From: Cephalotus follicularis
Taxonomy: Eukaryota; Streptophyta; Magnoliopsida; Oxalidales; Cephalotaceae
Assembly (NCBI GenBank): GCA_001972305.1
Contig: BDDD01000080.1
Span: 416,685 to 480,684, forward strand
Direction: 5' to 3'
Length of the DNA: 64,000 nucleotides
The notes beneath the pieces are model-generated. The model had not been told where the DNA came from. It was given only the letters and a program-made list of their open reading frames with translations, and did no database searches. Position 1 is the stretch's first letter. Every line of letters begins with the position of its first letter. Positions 46,187-56,628 of this stretch are shown here, in pieces. Both the position numbers and the translations under genes were made by a program.

Positions 46187-47356
46187 TCAGCCATGGTCCA
46201 ACCTAACATTTCCTTGTTTTTTCTGGAGGAGCTTAATCAACTCTTCCTCTTGACCCGGAGTTAACTCTAAAGCATTGATCAGAGGAAGAGTTTGATTTTC
46301 TCCTAAAAAGGAATACTTTAGAGTGGAAGGTAGGTCTTTCAATTCAAGCTTTGGAGGCTCTTCAATGGATGGTTTAGGGAGTGATAGGTATAAGGGTCCC
46401 ATTGGTTCTGCTAGTGGCAGAAGACTAAACACATCCAAAACTTCTCTCTTTATATGATTTAATTCCTTCATGCATTCATTGAAACTTACATCAAAATCAA
46501 TGTCAAAATCTGTTTCAATGAATTCAGGAATGACTCCCAACATATTGACTTCCTCGTGAGTAGCCTCGTGAGTAGCAGGTTGCTTACTCAATATGAACAC
46601 ATTATAGTCAATAGACATATTTCCAAAGGACAACCTCATCATACCATTCCTACAATTGATCAAAGCATTACTAGTAGTGAGGAGTGGTCTTCCTAGAATA
46701 ACGGGTATTTGGTCCTTGATATTGATCACAGGTTGGGTGTCTAGAATGATAAAGTTCACAAGAAACAGAAACTCTGCAACCTTGACTAACACATCTTCAA
46801 TCATGCCCTTAGAGACTTTAACCGAATTTTCAGGTAACTGCAGATTGATACTTGTTGGTTTAAGGTTTCCCAAACCTAGCTGCAAGTAAACTGAATATGG
46901 CAACGGGTTTATACTTGCACCTAAGTCCAGTAGAGCATGGCCAATTATTGTACTTCCAATAACACAAGAGATAGTGGAACAGTCGGGGTCCTTATATTTT
47001 GCCATAGTCGACTGAGTGAATATGGAATTGATGCTTGCTACCAAGAAGGCTTTCTTGGGTACACTGGTGGTCCTCTTTCGGGTGCACAAGTCCTTAAGAA
47101 CTTTAGCGTAAGAGGGCACTTCAGCAATCGCATCCAACAATGGAATATTCCCTTGAATTTTCTTAAACACCTCCAAAATTTTCTCCATCGATGTAGCCTT
47201 CTTATAATTCACCAATCTCTTAGGGAAAGGATCCCTAGGAACAAGTGAGCATTCTTTTGGCTCATCACAATGCTGCTCTTCACTTTTAGACTCCTCATTC
47301 AAACTTTGATCAGGGAGCTGATCATTCACCTCGACAAGACTGTCACTCAATGGCAA
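46187..47356 (-). pseudogene. Athila gag-pol region with aspartic protease, 389 codons open
   Basis: The conserved PFPKRLVNYKKATSM-type segment occurs near residue 42, followed by a stretch on cores typical of Athila (PSYAKVLKDLCTRKR). The protease block ALLDLGASINPLPYSVYLQLGLG is near 145-168 and the flap/second half with IPVILGRPLL near 215-225. D-L-G-A-S is the usual active-site variant in this lineage. The remaining codons are the linker to RT. It is the longest Athila frame still open. Confidence 0.82.
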
Positions 47357-47395
47357 AGAAGGTTGAGCAATCCCATCCTCTTGATATTCTCTTCC

Positions 47396-48760
47396 ACTTT
47401 AGAAAGCCCTGAGGATGATGGATTTTGCTATTAGCCATGAGAAGGATTTTGCATGGAATTTTGAGGGTTTGGGTCAGGTTGACTTAGAAATTTTCCCTTT
47501 TCTCTTTCATGCAATGCTGAAGCCATTTGAGAAATCTGCTTCTCCATGTTATATTGACTGGTCATAAAGTACTCATAAGAAAATCCATATTCTTTTCTAG
47601 AGATGCAATCCTGGAAGTTTCAACACTAGAGCTCAACATCCCAGGTGGTTGTTGATTCATGACTTGAGGTGGTGCGAACCGAGGTCTAACTTGATTAGGA
47701 AACTGTGGAAACCTTTGGTGAGTCTGCGGAGGAGCAAACTAACCTGGGCCTTGATGATGAAAATTTTGAGGTCCAACATTGGTGTCTTGGCTTCATGAGA
47801 AGTTCGGGTGGTTTCTCCAACTTGGATTGTATGTTTGACTGTATGGATTGTTATTATTTATTGCATTCACATTCTCATGTTGCACAGGTATGTTAGAGAA
47901 GTTAGGACACTCCTCTATCATATGATTAGATGATTTTCACCAATTACACATAGGCACACTTTGATTGATTTGATTTACTTGGGCTAAGCCTTTGACAATA
48001 ATAGCTTCAAGTCTCCTAATGAGACTGTCCAAATGAGCTTCCTTGGTTGTAGTTCCTTCAACAACGTACTCCTTGTTGGGTACAACTCTCTCACTCACTT
48101 GAGCTAACTCCCACTCACGGGTCGTCTCAGCTAGATCTACCAAGAAATTCCAAGCTTGAGTTTCATCAATAAATTATGTGAATCCAGTAAGGCACATGGA
48201 TTCCATCAATTGCTTGGTGTGGTAGCTTGAGCTTCATAAATTATTTGGCACAAATGCCATGTGTCTAGACCGTGGTGAGGGCATTCCAAAAGTAAATCCT
48301 AAATCTCTCCATGCACTTGGAGAAGGATTCATTAGGTCTTTGCCTAAATTGCAGAATGTCATTCCTAATTTTATTTGTTTTATGCAATGAGAAAAATTTC
48401 TTTAGGAACGCAACAGTGAACTGATCCCAAGTAGTTATGGAATCAGTAGGCAAACTGTAAAGCCACTTCTTGGTGATATCTTTTAGGGAGAAAGTGATAA
48501 ACCTAAGTCTAATAGCATCATCTAAGAGTTGCTGCATTTTGATGAGGACACATACCTCCTCAAATTCCTTAAGGAAAAGGTAGGCATTCTTTGTAGGTAA
48601 TCCATGAAAATGAAAGCATGCTAATAAACTGATATTTAAGTTCATAATTATTACCCTAGGTAGCAGGCAGACGAATACACGAAGGTTGGGTGGTTTTGAC
48701 AAGGTAAAATCTATCCCTAAGCGTTTGGAGTTGAAGTTTATCACCCATGGTTAATCGCTC
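47396..48760 (-). pseudogene. Athila gag, fragmented
   Basis: The MGDK start is near 48750. Recognisable gag blocks are GLPTKNAYLFLKEFEEVC and WLYSLPTDSITTWDQFTVAFLKKFF (about 48400-48620), then RQRPNESFSKCMERFR (about 48290-48350). A zinc-finger-like CNW…HMIEEC segment near 47900-47945 is interrupted by a TGA in the position of a tryptophan. Several frame changes occur between 47400 and 48265. Confidence 0.72.
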
Positions 48761-48898
48761 AATATTTTCTATTCTCTCTAAACTATTATCCAAACCACAA
48801 GTCTAAGCACACATACAATTTTTTTTGGGTTTTGAAAATAATAAATAGACAAAACTAAAACACTTCGAATCGATTAAAACTGAACCTGAATATGTTAC

Positions 48899-48917
48899 CT
48901 CCCCGACAACAGCGCCA
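48899..48917 (-). promoter_or_regulatory. Athila primer-binding site
   Basis: TGGCGCTGTTGTCGGGGAG on the minus strand is the Asp-type PBS of Athila/Tat elements with two changes from the usual TGGCGCCGTTGCCGGGGA. It supports the lineage call and fixes the lower edge of the 5' LTR at about 48928. Confidence 0.8.
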
Positions 48918-48927
48918 AAAACTTGTT

Positions 48928-51486
48928 TGTGAATTTTAAATTACTGCAAGTGCACGAGTCACGTGTAGTCACGGGTCAAACTCAAAGAGGAACTATCTAG
49001 GTGATTTTCAATTTTAACCTAAGCGATGTGTACTTTTACGAATGACAATCGATAGCAACTATTCTCAACGAAATAAAAATAGCAATAAAAAATAAAAATA
49101 AATGTAGTGATTAAACGTTAACTAATAACTAACAATTTCATAATTTAAACTAAGAACGCAAATATATAAAGGTACCCAAAACCAAATTAAATAAAATTAA
49201 AATAAAACTATTAAGATGAAATAAAATCATCTTAGCACAATTAACTCAAAAACTGAATGAAAACTTAGGGCCGAGAATCCACCATGAAATTCCAATTAAT
49301 TTCGGTCACAATCAACATCCTTTTATTACATGAAATAGCTAGGTCAATAAGAGTTGTGCTTACACAAACAAACAGCTCATATGAATAGTCTAATCACGTT
49401 GCAAGGAAAATAATAACATCATGATTATATTGGTTTAAGGCAAGGTGTATACGAAATCAATGACATACAGATTGTGTTATGATAATATAAAATTGGTGAA
49501 TAAAAAATCAAATTATTCACATAATATATAAATCAAAACTAATCTTCTTTTCATGGTTTCATCTATTTCATAAGTTAAAGATTTTAGTTAATCATAGAGA
49601 AATTGAGAGTACATATATAATAAATAAACAATAAAGAGAAATACATGATGTTTGATTAAAAAAAATAAGTAAAAAATTAAATCTCAGTTGTCATATAAAA
49701 ATTAAAGTAAAAGAAAAAAATACATGAAAATTGTTGAAAGGTAGAAATCACGCCGCACGTCTGTCTACTGCTACTGTCTACGCCCGTGCGTCTTCTCCCC
49801 TTCTTTTTTAACATATTGCCTTCTTTTTTATACTACCTATACCGACTAAAGCCAAAAAAAAAACCTAAAACTCTTTAGGGTTTGTTTGGTAATGCTGTGT
49901 GTTTCGTAAAAGTGCTTTTTGAAAGTGCTTTTAGTAAAAGTGCTGTGAGGAAGTTGAAAGCGTTTGGTAAATTCAATATAAAAGTGCTTTTGCAGTGAAT
50001 ATGTGTTTGGTAAATATATTTTTGAAACTGCTGTGGATATTTGAAATGACTGACATAGACATGAAATTATAAATGTTCATTTTGATTAATTATTGATAAC
50101 AAACCTAAATAAAATTCATATTTTCCATAATTTTTGTACTTCAAATTATGAATTTATATTATTTATTACTTTTCTTTGTCAAATAATAAAATTCATAAAA
50201 ATTCTTATCAAGTTACATCATTCATATCAGAGACGGATTCATATCAATTTTTTTTTTATATTGGACAAATTTATTAAAAAAAATATAAACTATATTTTTT
50301 ATCAATAAAACAAATATTCATCATGCTAGTTATTATGTAACGGGATAAATTCTATTACGTGTGTTAGTTCAACTAGAGGTTGACAAATATTCATCATGCT
50401 AGACGAATTTATATTATTATTTTTTCAACCAAGGCATTTTTAACAAAAGTTGTGTTTTTCAAGAAAAAGCATCTCTAATTTTTTTCAACCAAGCTTTACG
50501 TATTCTGTTTATGATAAACTTTATATTACAATATAAAATTAGTTTGATATAATTTTGATATAAAACTCTCATTATGATAAACATCTCTAATTTTGATATA
50601 TTACACTATTAAATTACGGCCGGACTGTGTTGATAAACAAAAGTTTGATATAACTTGGAAGTTGTAGGAGTAGTTGTCACACGATTCCATAACCAACCTT
50701 TTTTTAACAAGTCAAAAATCGCAGCTGAACTATATTAAATACAAACTCGCTTTCACCAAAAGTGTTTTTAACTTTATTTACCAAACGGAAAACTAAGGCC
50801 AAAAATCGTTTTGTCAATGCAAACGCATTACCAAACGGCGGTTCAGTATTCTATTATAAACGCGGCTCTCAGCTGATTTAATTGTATAGAGAGTTGGGTC
50901 GGTTGCTTGCATGGGCTGCATGGCTTGGTGACACGTGGCTGAAGCCGCAAGGAATTGGTCTGGCACATTGAACTGTTGCCGACTGCGGATAAGGGCTGGC
51001 TGTTTGGCTGGGCGCCACGTTAAATCTGACGAGTGGAGAGGTTGGAAGGAATTGGTGTGCATGGGCTTGTCGCTCACATGTAAAATTGCTTGTTTATGCA
51101 TCGGAGTGTCCTTACTTGTAATTTAAATGGCATTATGGTAATAAAAGATTAAACGCAACTTTAACCAAAATCGGTTTTATAATTATATTTTTCTATCAAA
51201 ACTCTGCAATGTTTCAATCGAAGAACGAAAAGTTCTCTTAACCACGAATAAAATGAATCTAATATTCAATACTTTTTTAGGACTGTATTTTTTACTTTTC
51301 TTAATTCAGTGGATGGGCTACTTAACCAATTTTGACTTGTAACCATTTTAATTTGAAAAGTTATATTTTACTCTATTTTTTTTCTCTTTCAGGATAATAG
51401 ACATAACACTCGTAAATATAACAAAACATTTTTGAATAGTTCAATCCAAGGGTAAAAATACATGTTTTATGTATTTAAGATTCACA
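48928..51486 (-). repeat. Athila 5' LTR, with a MITE-like insert
   Basis: On the minus strand it begins TGTGAATC (51486) and ends ATTCACA (48928), a 7 bp inverted terminus. About 1600 bp belong to the LTR and about 955 bp to an insert at 49883-50838. The upper 600 bp match 1240-1832. The lower part (48928-49880) is AT-rich without genes. Confidence 0.72.
49883..50838. mobile_element. hAT-like MITE inside the Athila 5' LTR
   Basis: The ends are inverted: GTTTGGTAATGC at 49888-49899 against GCATTACCAAAC at 50825-50836. Next to them are related AAAAGTGCTTTT-type repeats. No transposase is encoded. A 19-20 bp direct repeat (CAAATATTCATCATGCTAG) occurs at about 50311 and 50383. The target duplication is not clear, so the exact edges and the superfamily are tentative. 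Confidence 0.5.
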
Positions 51487-52685
51487 TTCATCAATTTTCA
51501 TAGCAGATTTTGCATTTTCCTGTAACGCCATGGAATGTGACAAATAAAATATATTCGCCACAACCATGGGAAGCGAGCTTTGGGAATGAAGACATAAAGG
51601 CTTTTTGCAAGGGAGCTGGAAATGTGCTTTTTCTAGCATAATGCAGGGAAGATAATACTTGGGGCGCACAAACTAGCACAGTACGCAAAGAATATTATTG
51701 ATACTGAATGTAGTTGGCGAGACTCATTGCCTTTCTTCTTGTGTAATTGAAGTTGAAGCCTTCGATTTAATGAATTACCTTTTTCTATAAAATAAAATTA
51801 AAAAATTAAAAAACAACCACTGTTATCTTTGCATAATATATAATGGATATAAGAGACATTGTTGTGAGAATAAAATTATAGTGCACTTAGCATATATTAT
51901 GGTTGGGTCTTGGTCTTACGTTTTTTGGTTTTTTCCCCTTTTGCATAGATCTATTCAAACATTTACACCAGAGAGATTACTAAACAATAAAAATAAGAGA
52001 CAATTAGACATATTAATACAAAATTTGCAGGTTTCGAATCTTTCGATTTCAAAACTAATAAGACTTTCGTTTCAAGCTCAGCCGAAAACTTACAATCTTT
52101 ACTATTCAATTTTTTCAAATTAATGGTGTATTCGACCAGTTTTGGTTCCCTTGGGTGGCCTTCTTATATTTCTTCACCCTATGTGGTTTATCAGCAACAT
52201 TAAGCTTGCTCTCATTCTCTACGTTTAGGACACTTAAAGGCATACAAGGTCTCTTAAACAAAAAATTTACTCTCCAGTTATAAATACGAGGACATCATGT
52301 TTATTCTGATCTTTATATATAATTATAGTTCAATATTATAATCTATAATACTAGCGGAATGAGGTATTGGAGAGCATCCAAATCCTATAACATACCATCT
52401 CCAAACAATGGAGGCTCCTCCCTACCATTGGATTGCGGCCAATGCACGTACACAACAATTAGGCCCAGACATCCTGTATGTATTATGGAAAATTTCAATT
52501 TAACACGTCACATTATAGCGTTTTCTCAATTTGACGTACAATATTTTTCCTTCCAGTAAAGCGCATCACATTAAAAGCGTTCCAATATACATAAACCCTT
52601 GTTATAGTTTCGTGCAACTTTAGTAATTCTTCTACTTTCAGGACAAATAATCCCGTTTTTGTCTCATAAAGAGCACTAGTTGGTT
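51487..52685. other. AT-rich intergenic DNA, nothing recognised
   Basis: This is the flank of the Athila insertion. It has no long open frame, RNA gene or repeat that I can support. The first five bases, TTCAT, would be the Athila target duplication, but the partner lies outside the window. Confidence 0.5.
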
Positions 52686-52915
52686 GTCGTTCCAATTTTG
52701 CTCATTTCGCCAATTGCTGTTAGCGTTTTTAACGATGGTGTTATGTGTCACGCCATGATTGGTTGTTTATTTTATTTTTTTTATGTCCCACAGATTGGAG
52801 GATTGATAGTCTTGTCATTGTGGTTGTTGTGATGATTCAAGTAACCATGGCGTCACACATGTCATTAAAAACACTAACGATAATTGACGGAGTGCAAAAA
52901 ATTGGAACGATTTTA
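52686..52915. mobile_element. MITE with about 70 bp inverted repeats
   Basis: The left arm begins GTCGTTCCAATTTTGC. It is the inverted, imperfect copy of the right arm ending GCAAAAAATTGGAACGATT. The arms include TGTCACGCCATG against CATGGCGTCACA and GTTAGCGTTTTTAA against TTAAAAACACTAAC. The element is about 230 bp with no coding capacity. Confidence 0.7.
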
Positions 52916-52919
52916 AATG

Positions 52920-53655
52920 TTGTACGCTTAATTAAAAAAAATTGTTGTAGTCAAAGTGAGAAAATGCAGTAATATGGGGTGCTAAATTGTGATTTTCCCT
53001 ATATATTATAATGATAAGGGAGATCAACTACCATGGATAATAAAATGATTAAAAGGGACCAACATGCAAGATGATAACATTTCGCAGGATTTTTTTTTTA
53101 ATTGAACAAAGAACTTTATTGGGTCTTATATAAAAGTAGAAAGAAGAGCTTAACTTTTACAAATTTTGTATTTTATGTGACAGATTAACTTTTAAAACAA
53201 ATGTTTCCATCGAGAAAGAGAAATTTTGCATTAGGTTTACTTCTATTTCTTCAAATATTGACTCCTCCTTTTTTTATTTCTACTAATGGAACTTAACAAT
53301 ATTGTATGTTCTGCTTTTGAAAGTTTAAATTTTAAAAAATCGATTTTTTATTGAAAAAAAAAAGTATTTGACAGATTACATTAATACTCGTAGATATTTA
53401 AAATTCATGCACACTAGAATCCAAAACTGGAAACCGTTCCAATGATTTTCATCGTAAATCTCACACATGACCTGTCAAAATGTCATTGGATTAGCAGCAG
53501 TTTACTTGCAACCATGAAAACAAATTTAGAAGACACCATATCATCATCGAATTTTCCTAAACAATTACCCGCCAAAATATTGAACCACAGGGCACATCCC
53601 CTCTAAAAGAATTTGTTTTCCTTGTAAAGATACATTGAACCATTACAATGATTCA
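52920..53655. other. Intergenic DNA upstream of the small gene
   Basis: AT-rich, with T- and A-runs near 53090 and 53340. No gene is seen. Confidence 0.5.
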
Positions 53656-53664
53656 AGATTTCTT

Positions 53665-53779
53665 CATATATATACTCACCAATCTCTCTCTCAATTTTGT
53701 CATCAATCCACAGTTTCTCCTGAACACAGAAGAAAACACAGTCACACACACTCTCTCTCTCCACATCCTATTAGTGATC
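53665..53779 (+). promoter_or_regulatory. Promoter and 5' leader of the small RRM-like gene
   Basis: A TATA box (CATATATATACTC, about 53666-53678) lies 100-115 bp before the start codon, followed by a CT-rich leader (CTCTCTCTC near 53681 and 53753). This is a common plant core promoter layout. The exact start of transcription is inferred. Confidence 0.55.
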
Positions 53780-54319
53780 ATGGCTTCCTCCAGTGAGTTC
53801 AAACTGAACCCTGACGCTAAGGAGTGGAATCCCGAAAGTGAGCGTGCAACAGAGGAAGCTCGCACCCTATTCTTCACCTTCTCCAAAGGTTTTCCGGTTC
53901 CTGCGTGGATGTTACGTGACTTCTTTGACGTGTAAGTGTTTGCATGCAATCTTTTAGGTTTATTAATAGGGAGGATATTTCTTTTTTATAATACTGTGTC
54001 TCTTCATCATACGACATGCTATTATTACATATCATGCATGTTGGTAATCCTGTTGTGCATTGAAGTTGATGATGATGATGATGATTATAATATTATTATG
54101 TGCAGCAAATATGGGCCTGACTGTGTGGAAAGGGTGTACGTGCACTGGCCGCATCCCAGTCGTGAGGAGGAGCCTCCATTGTTTGGAAAGGTTGTGTTTA
54201 AGGGATCTTATTTACCTTTATTGGTCCTTAATGGACAGAATGAGCGCAGGCTTACTATTGCTAATAAACCAGTTTGGTTCAAGAAATATAAGAAGGAAGG
54301 TGACGAGGACCAAAACTGA
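53780..54319 (+). CDS. Small two-exon RRM-like plant protein, 121 residues
   Basis: Exon 1 is 53780-53931 and exon 2 is 54106-54319. The 174 bp intron has GTAAGT and TGCAG ends and splices in phase to give FFDVKYGPDCVERV. The predicted protein starts MASSSEFKLNPDAKEW. It has an RNP2-like strand (LFFTFSKG, near 30), an RNP1-like strand (LFGKVVFK, near 82) and a basic C-terminus (WFKKYKKEG). This matches a plant-specific family of short proteins of RRM-like fold in which NPDAKEW and FLTFSKG blocks are conserved. RNA binding is a guess; few are studied. The start is the only ATG in frame before the conserved block. A poly(A) signal AATAAA follows at 54345. It is the only intact cellular gene I see. 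Confidence 0.82.
53932..54105 (+). other. Intron of the RRM-like gene
   Basis: The 174 bp run GT…AG with an AT-rich body. A GATGATGATGATGAT microsatellite lies near 54067-54083, just before the acceptor. Confidence 0.75.
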
Positions 54320-54349
54320 TCGTCAATTATAGTCCAAGAACAAGATAAT

Positions 54350-55440
54350 AAAGAGAACTTTTTTTAATATGTTGGGACTATAGGCCCTCTATAATAATGT
54401 ACCGTTTAAAATACTACAGTTTTTATTATCATTGTATTAGAGAAGAGCTTAAAAGCCTGACCTATATTAAAAATTTTCGCTTATAAAACTTTCAAGTTTC
54501 TCCATCGAACTTGAAGCCAAAGTCTTTTTGTGATCAAAACCTGAAAATTTTGATAATCAAAGTTCGTCATTGTTTTGTCAGCTTTTTCTAATTATTTGTT
54601 TTTTTGCTTCATTAATCTTATCTCTCTGATGCACATGCTTCAATGGACATATAAGAAGAAAAAGAAAATCTTGGACGTAAATACCATTATACCAAACAGA
54701 ATACCAAGGTCGTCCACTATATTTCTACTTGTGTTTTTCCCTATTATTATCACAAGTTCTAGTTTTCAATATATTTCATAAAATGACTATGGTTACTGTT
54801 AATTTTTTATTTTTTATCTTTCGAAACTCGGTTTGTGTTGGGTTAAGACCGTGATTAATTACTCTCCTTAGCATGACTAAATTTCTAAACGAATCCATGA
54901 CAGAATTTTTATGATGCACGTTTATTCCTCTAAAAGTTGGTTGTAAAAGCCAATATTAACATTAACACATTTCAAAAAAATAAATAAGATTGGTTCTGTC
55001 AATAAGGTTACGTCCACGGATAGAGAGACCGGGTGTTCACTATATAATCAAAAATTATAATATGATGTCTCTTATTAATAACAGTTATTTATTTTCAACT
55101 GCATATGATACTAGTGGTTATTCTTACACATAAGAGTCTATTTTATATTATGCAAAAGTCTGTCAACTGCTATAAAAAAAAGGTGCTGTAAGTAGCATTT
55201 TTGTTAAAATTAATTGATAAACTAAGAGCACAGAGACCATATATATGAAATCGCTCCAATGACCATGAAATAAGTAAATACTCGTAGTAGTAGTGAGACA
55301 ACTACAAACATGCTTCTAAAACCCGATTCATTGCAAAATGAGTTACTTTAAGCACAAGCATGCCTCGTAAGAGGCTTTTGTTTCTAGGTTGATTGGCTAG
55401 TGAGGCAGTGGCGGTGCAATGGTAACAATATAACCCATAC
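54350..55440. other. Intergenic DNA with a possible Tork-type LTR remnant
   Basis: Most of it is unremarkable AT-rich DNA. Around 55005-55085, the stretch TTACGTCCACGGATAGAGAGACC…TTCACTATATAA resembles the downstream part of the element F LTR (56728-56800: TTACGTGG…TCCACGGACAGAGATGATATGG…TTCACTATATAA). It may be a decayed fragment of that family. Confidence 0.4.
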
Positions 55441-55444
55441 ATAT

Positions 55445-55654
55445 TGTTGATATATATCATTGTATATATCATTATATATTTTGTATTCATGAGAGGATAT
55501 TTTGTATTCATGAGAGTATATTTTGTATTTATTATTTTGATTCTGTAATGTCCTATAAATAGGACCCCCATTGTACTCTTTTAGACACACACAGAAATAC
55601 AATCACTGTTTCCTCAATAGTTAGTTATATTTTTACACTCTTTATTTTATATCA
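55445..55654 (+). mobile_element. Solo LTR of a small copia element (210 bp)
   Basis: It starts TGTTGATAT and ends ATATCA, with a perfect 5 bp target duplication CATAT at 55440-55444 and 55655-55659. It contains a TATA box (CCTATAAATAGG, 55551-55562) and a near-duplicated GTATTCATGAGAG unit (55484 and 55504). No PBS, PPT or coding region is next to it, so it is the product of LTR-LTR recombination. Confidence 0.8.
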
Positions 55655-55659
55655 CATAT

Positions 55660-56100
55660 GATAGAGAAAAACGTGTTTGTAGTTTATATCTTAACACTAG
55701 CCAGTGACTATTGTCGTAGTGACTTTTGTGACGACATTTGGGCACTTTTTTAATTCAACGGGCTACTCTTTTGATTCGTCATGTTTAAAAACTTTAGGGA
55801 ACTTTGGCATGCGATTCAGTAATGATATATTTGAAATTTGTTTGAAGCTAATGGCACAGATTAGGTGCAGTATGAGTAAAAAGAATAGGTTAAATTGGTT
55901 GTTTTTCTCGTGACAACATAAATATTGCATGACAATTTAATTAAAAATTCAGGATACGGCTCCTCAGTCCTCCCCGAATTGCCTATAATTGAACAATCTT
56001 GGAGTACGTGTTACGGTTGATTAAACTATGTTTCTTTCTTTTTAACTATTTTACGTAAAACACGTAAATCAATTTTAAGAGTGATCAAATAATAAAAAAA
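55660..56100. other. Intergenic DNA, nothing recognised
   Basis: AT-rich sequence without a supported gene or repeat. Confidence 0.45.
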
Positions 56101-56454
56101 TGGTAAAATACAATTTAATTCTTGAGTTTTTGTATCAGAGATATTTTAATCCTTCTATTATGACAAATAACACATACGTTAGTCCCTGTCAGTAAACGGA
56201 GTTAAATAGTCAAGTAATACAATGATTAAAGTTTCCGGTTAACACTTATATTTAGGGACTAATGTGTCTTTATTATCAAACGTCACATATTAATTTTTTC
56301 TTTATCCTAATAGAATCATTAATGGTTAACAAACAGAGGTACTTATATATCCAATCAAAGTTCATAGTCAATGACTAAAATGCAATTGTCATAATAAATG
56401 GACTAAAATGTCTTTGACACAAAACCTAAACGAACTAAATTGCATTTTACTCAT
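56101..56454. mobile_element. MITE with about 65 bp inverted repeats
   Basis: The left arm starts GGTAAAATACAATTTAATTC and the right arm ends GAACTAAATTGCATTTTACTC. Read in opposite senses, the arms match over about 65 bases, including ATTTTAATCC/GGACTAAAAT and TATTATGACA/TGTCATAATA. It is about 350 bp, noncoding. Superfamily is uncertain. Confidence 0.68.
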
Positions 56455-56628
56455 GAAAAAATGATTCATATATATGTGGTTAAATAAAATACCGAAAACA
56501 TTTTTACGGATTCAAGCATTATTTTTTCGAAGTCTGTAATCATTGATAAAGGATTTAAGAATTAGGAATATCTATCATAAAAAATGAAAGTAAAGAAATC
56601 AAACGCATAGCATGCAATTAACATATAA

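Larger units (their letters stand above)
1166..51486 (-). mobile_element. Athila-like Ty3-gypsy retrotransposon, split by a 40.3 kb nested insertion
   Basis: Read on the minus strand, the order is 5' LTR (48928-51486), primer-binding site (48899-48917), gag (about 47400-48750), protease (46187-47356), RT first part (45589-46104), then the insertion (5283-45588). RT end and RNase H (4266-5282), integrase (3135-4265), a noncoding tail and the 3' LTR (1166-1832, cut short) follow. The reading frame on both sides of the insertion matches one RT gene: the FMDD box is on the high side and the LNWEKC motif on the low side. The insertion is flanked by the 5 bp duplication GAACC. Motifs and the Asp-tRNA-type PBS are those of Athila. 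Multiple stops and frameshifts make it non-functional. Confidence 0.88.

Noticed and set aside
51475..51688. Short minus-strand frames at the Athila LTR edge
   Set aside because: No domain, no codon bias, and two overlapping frames of equal length suggest chance.
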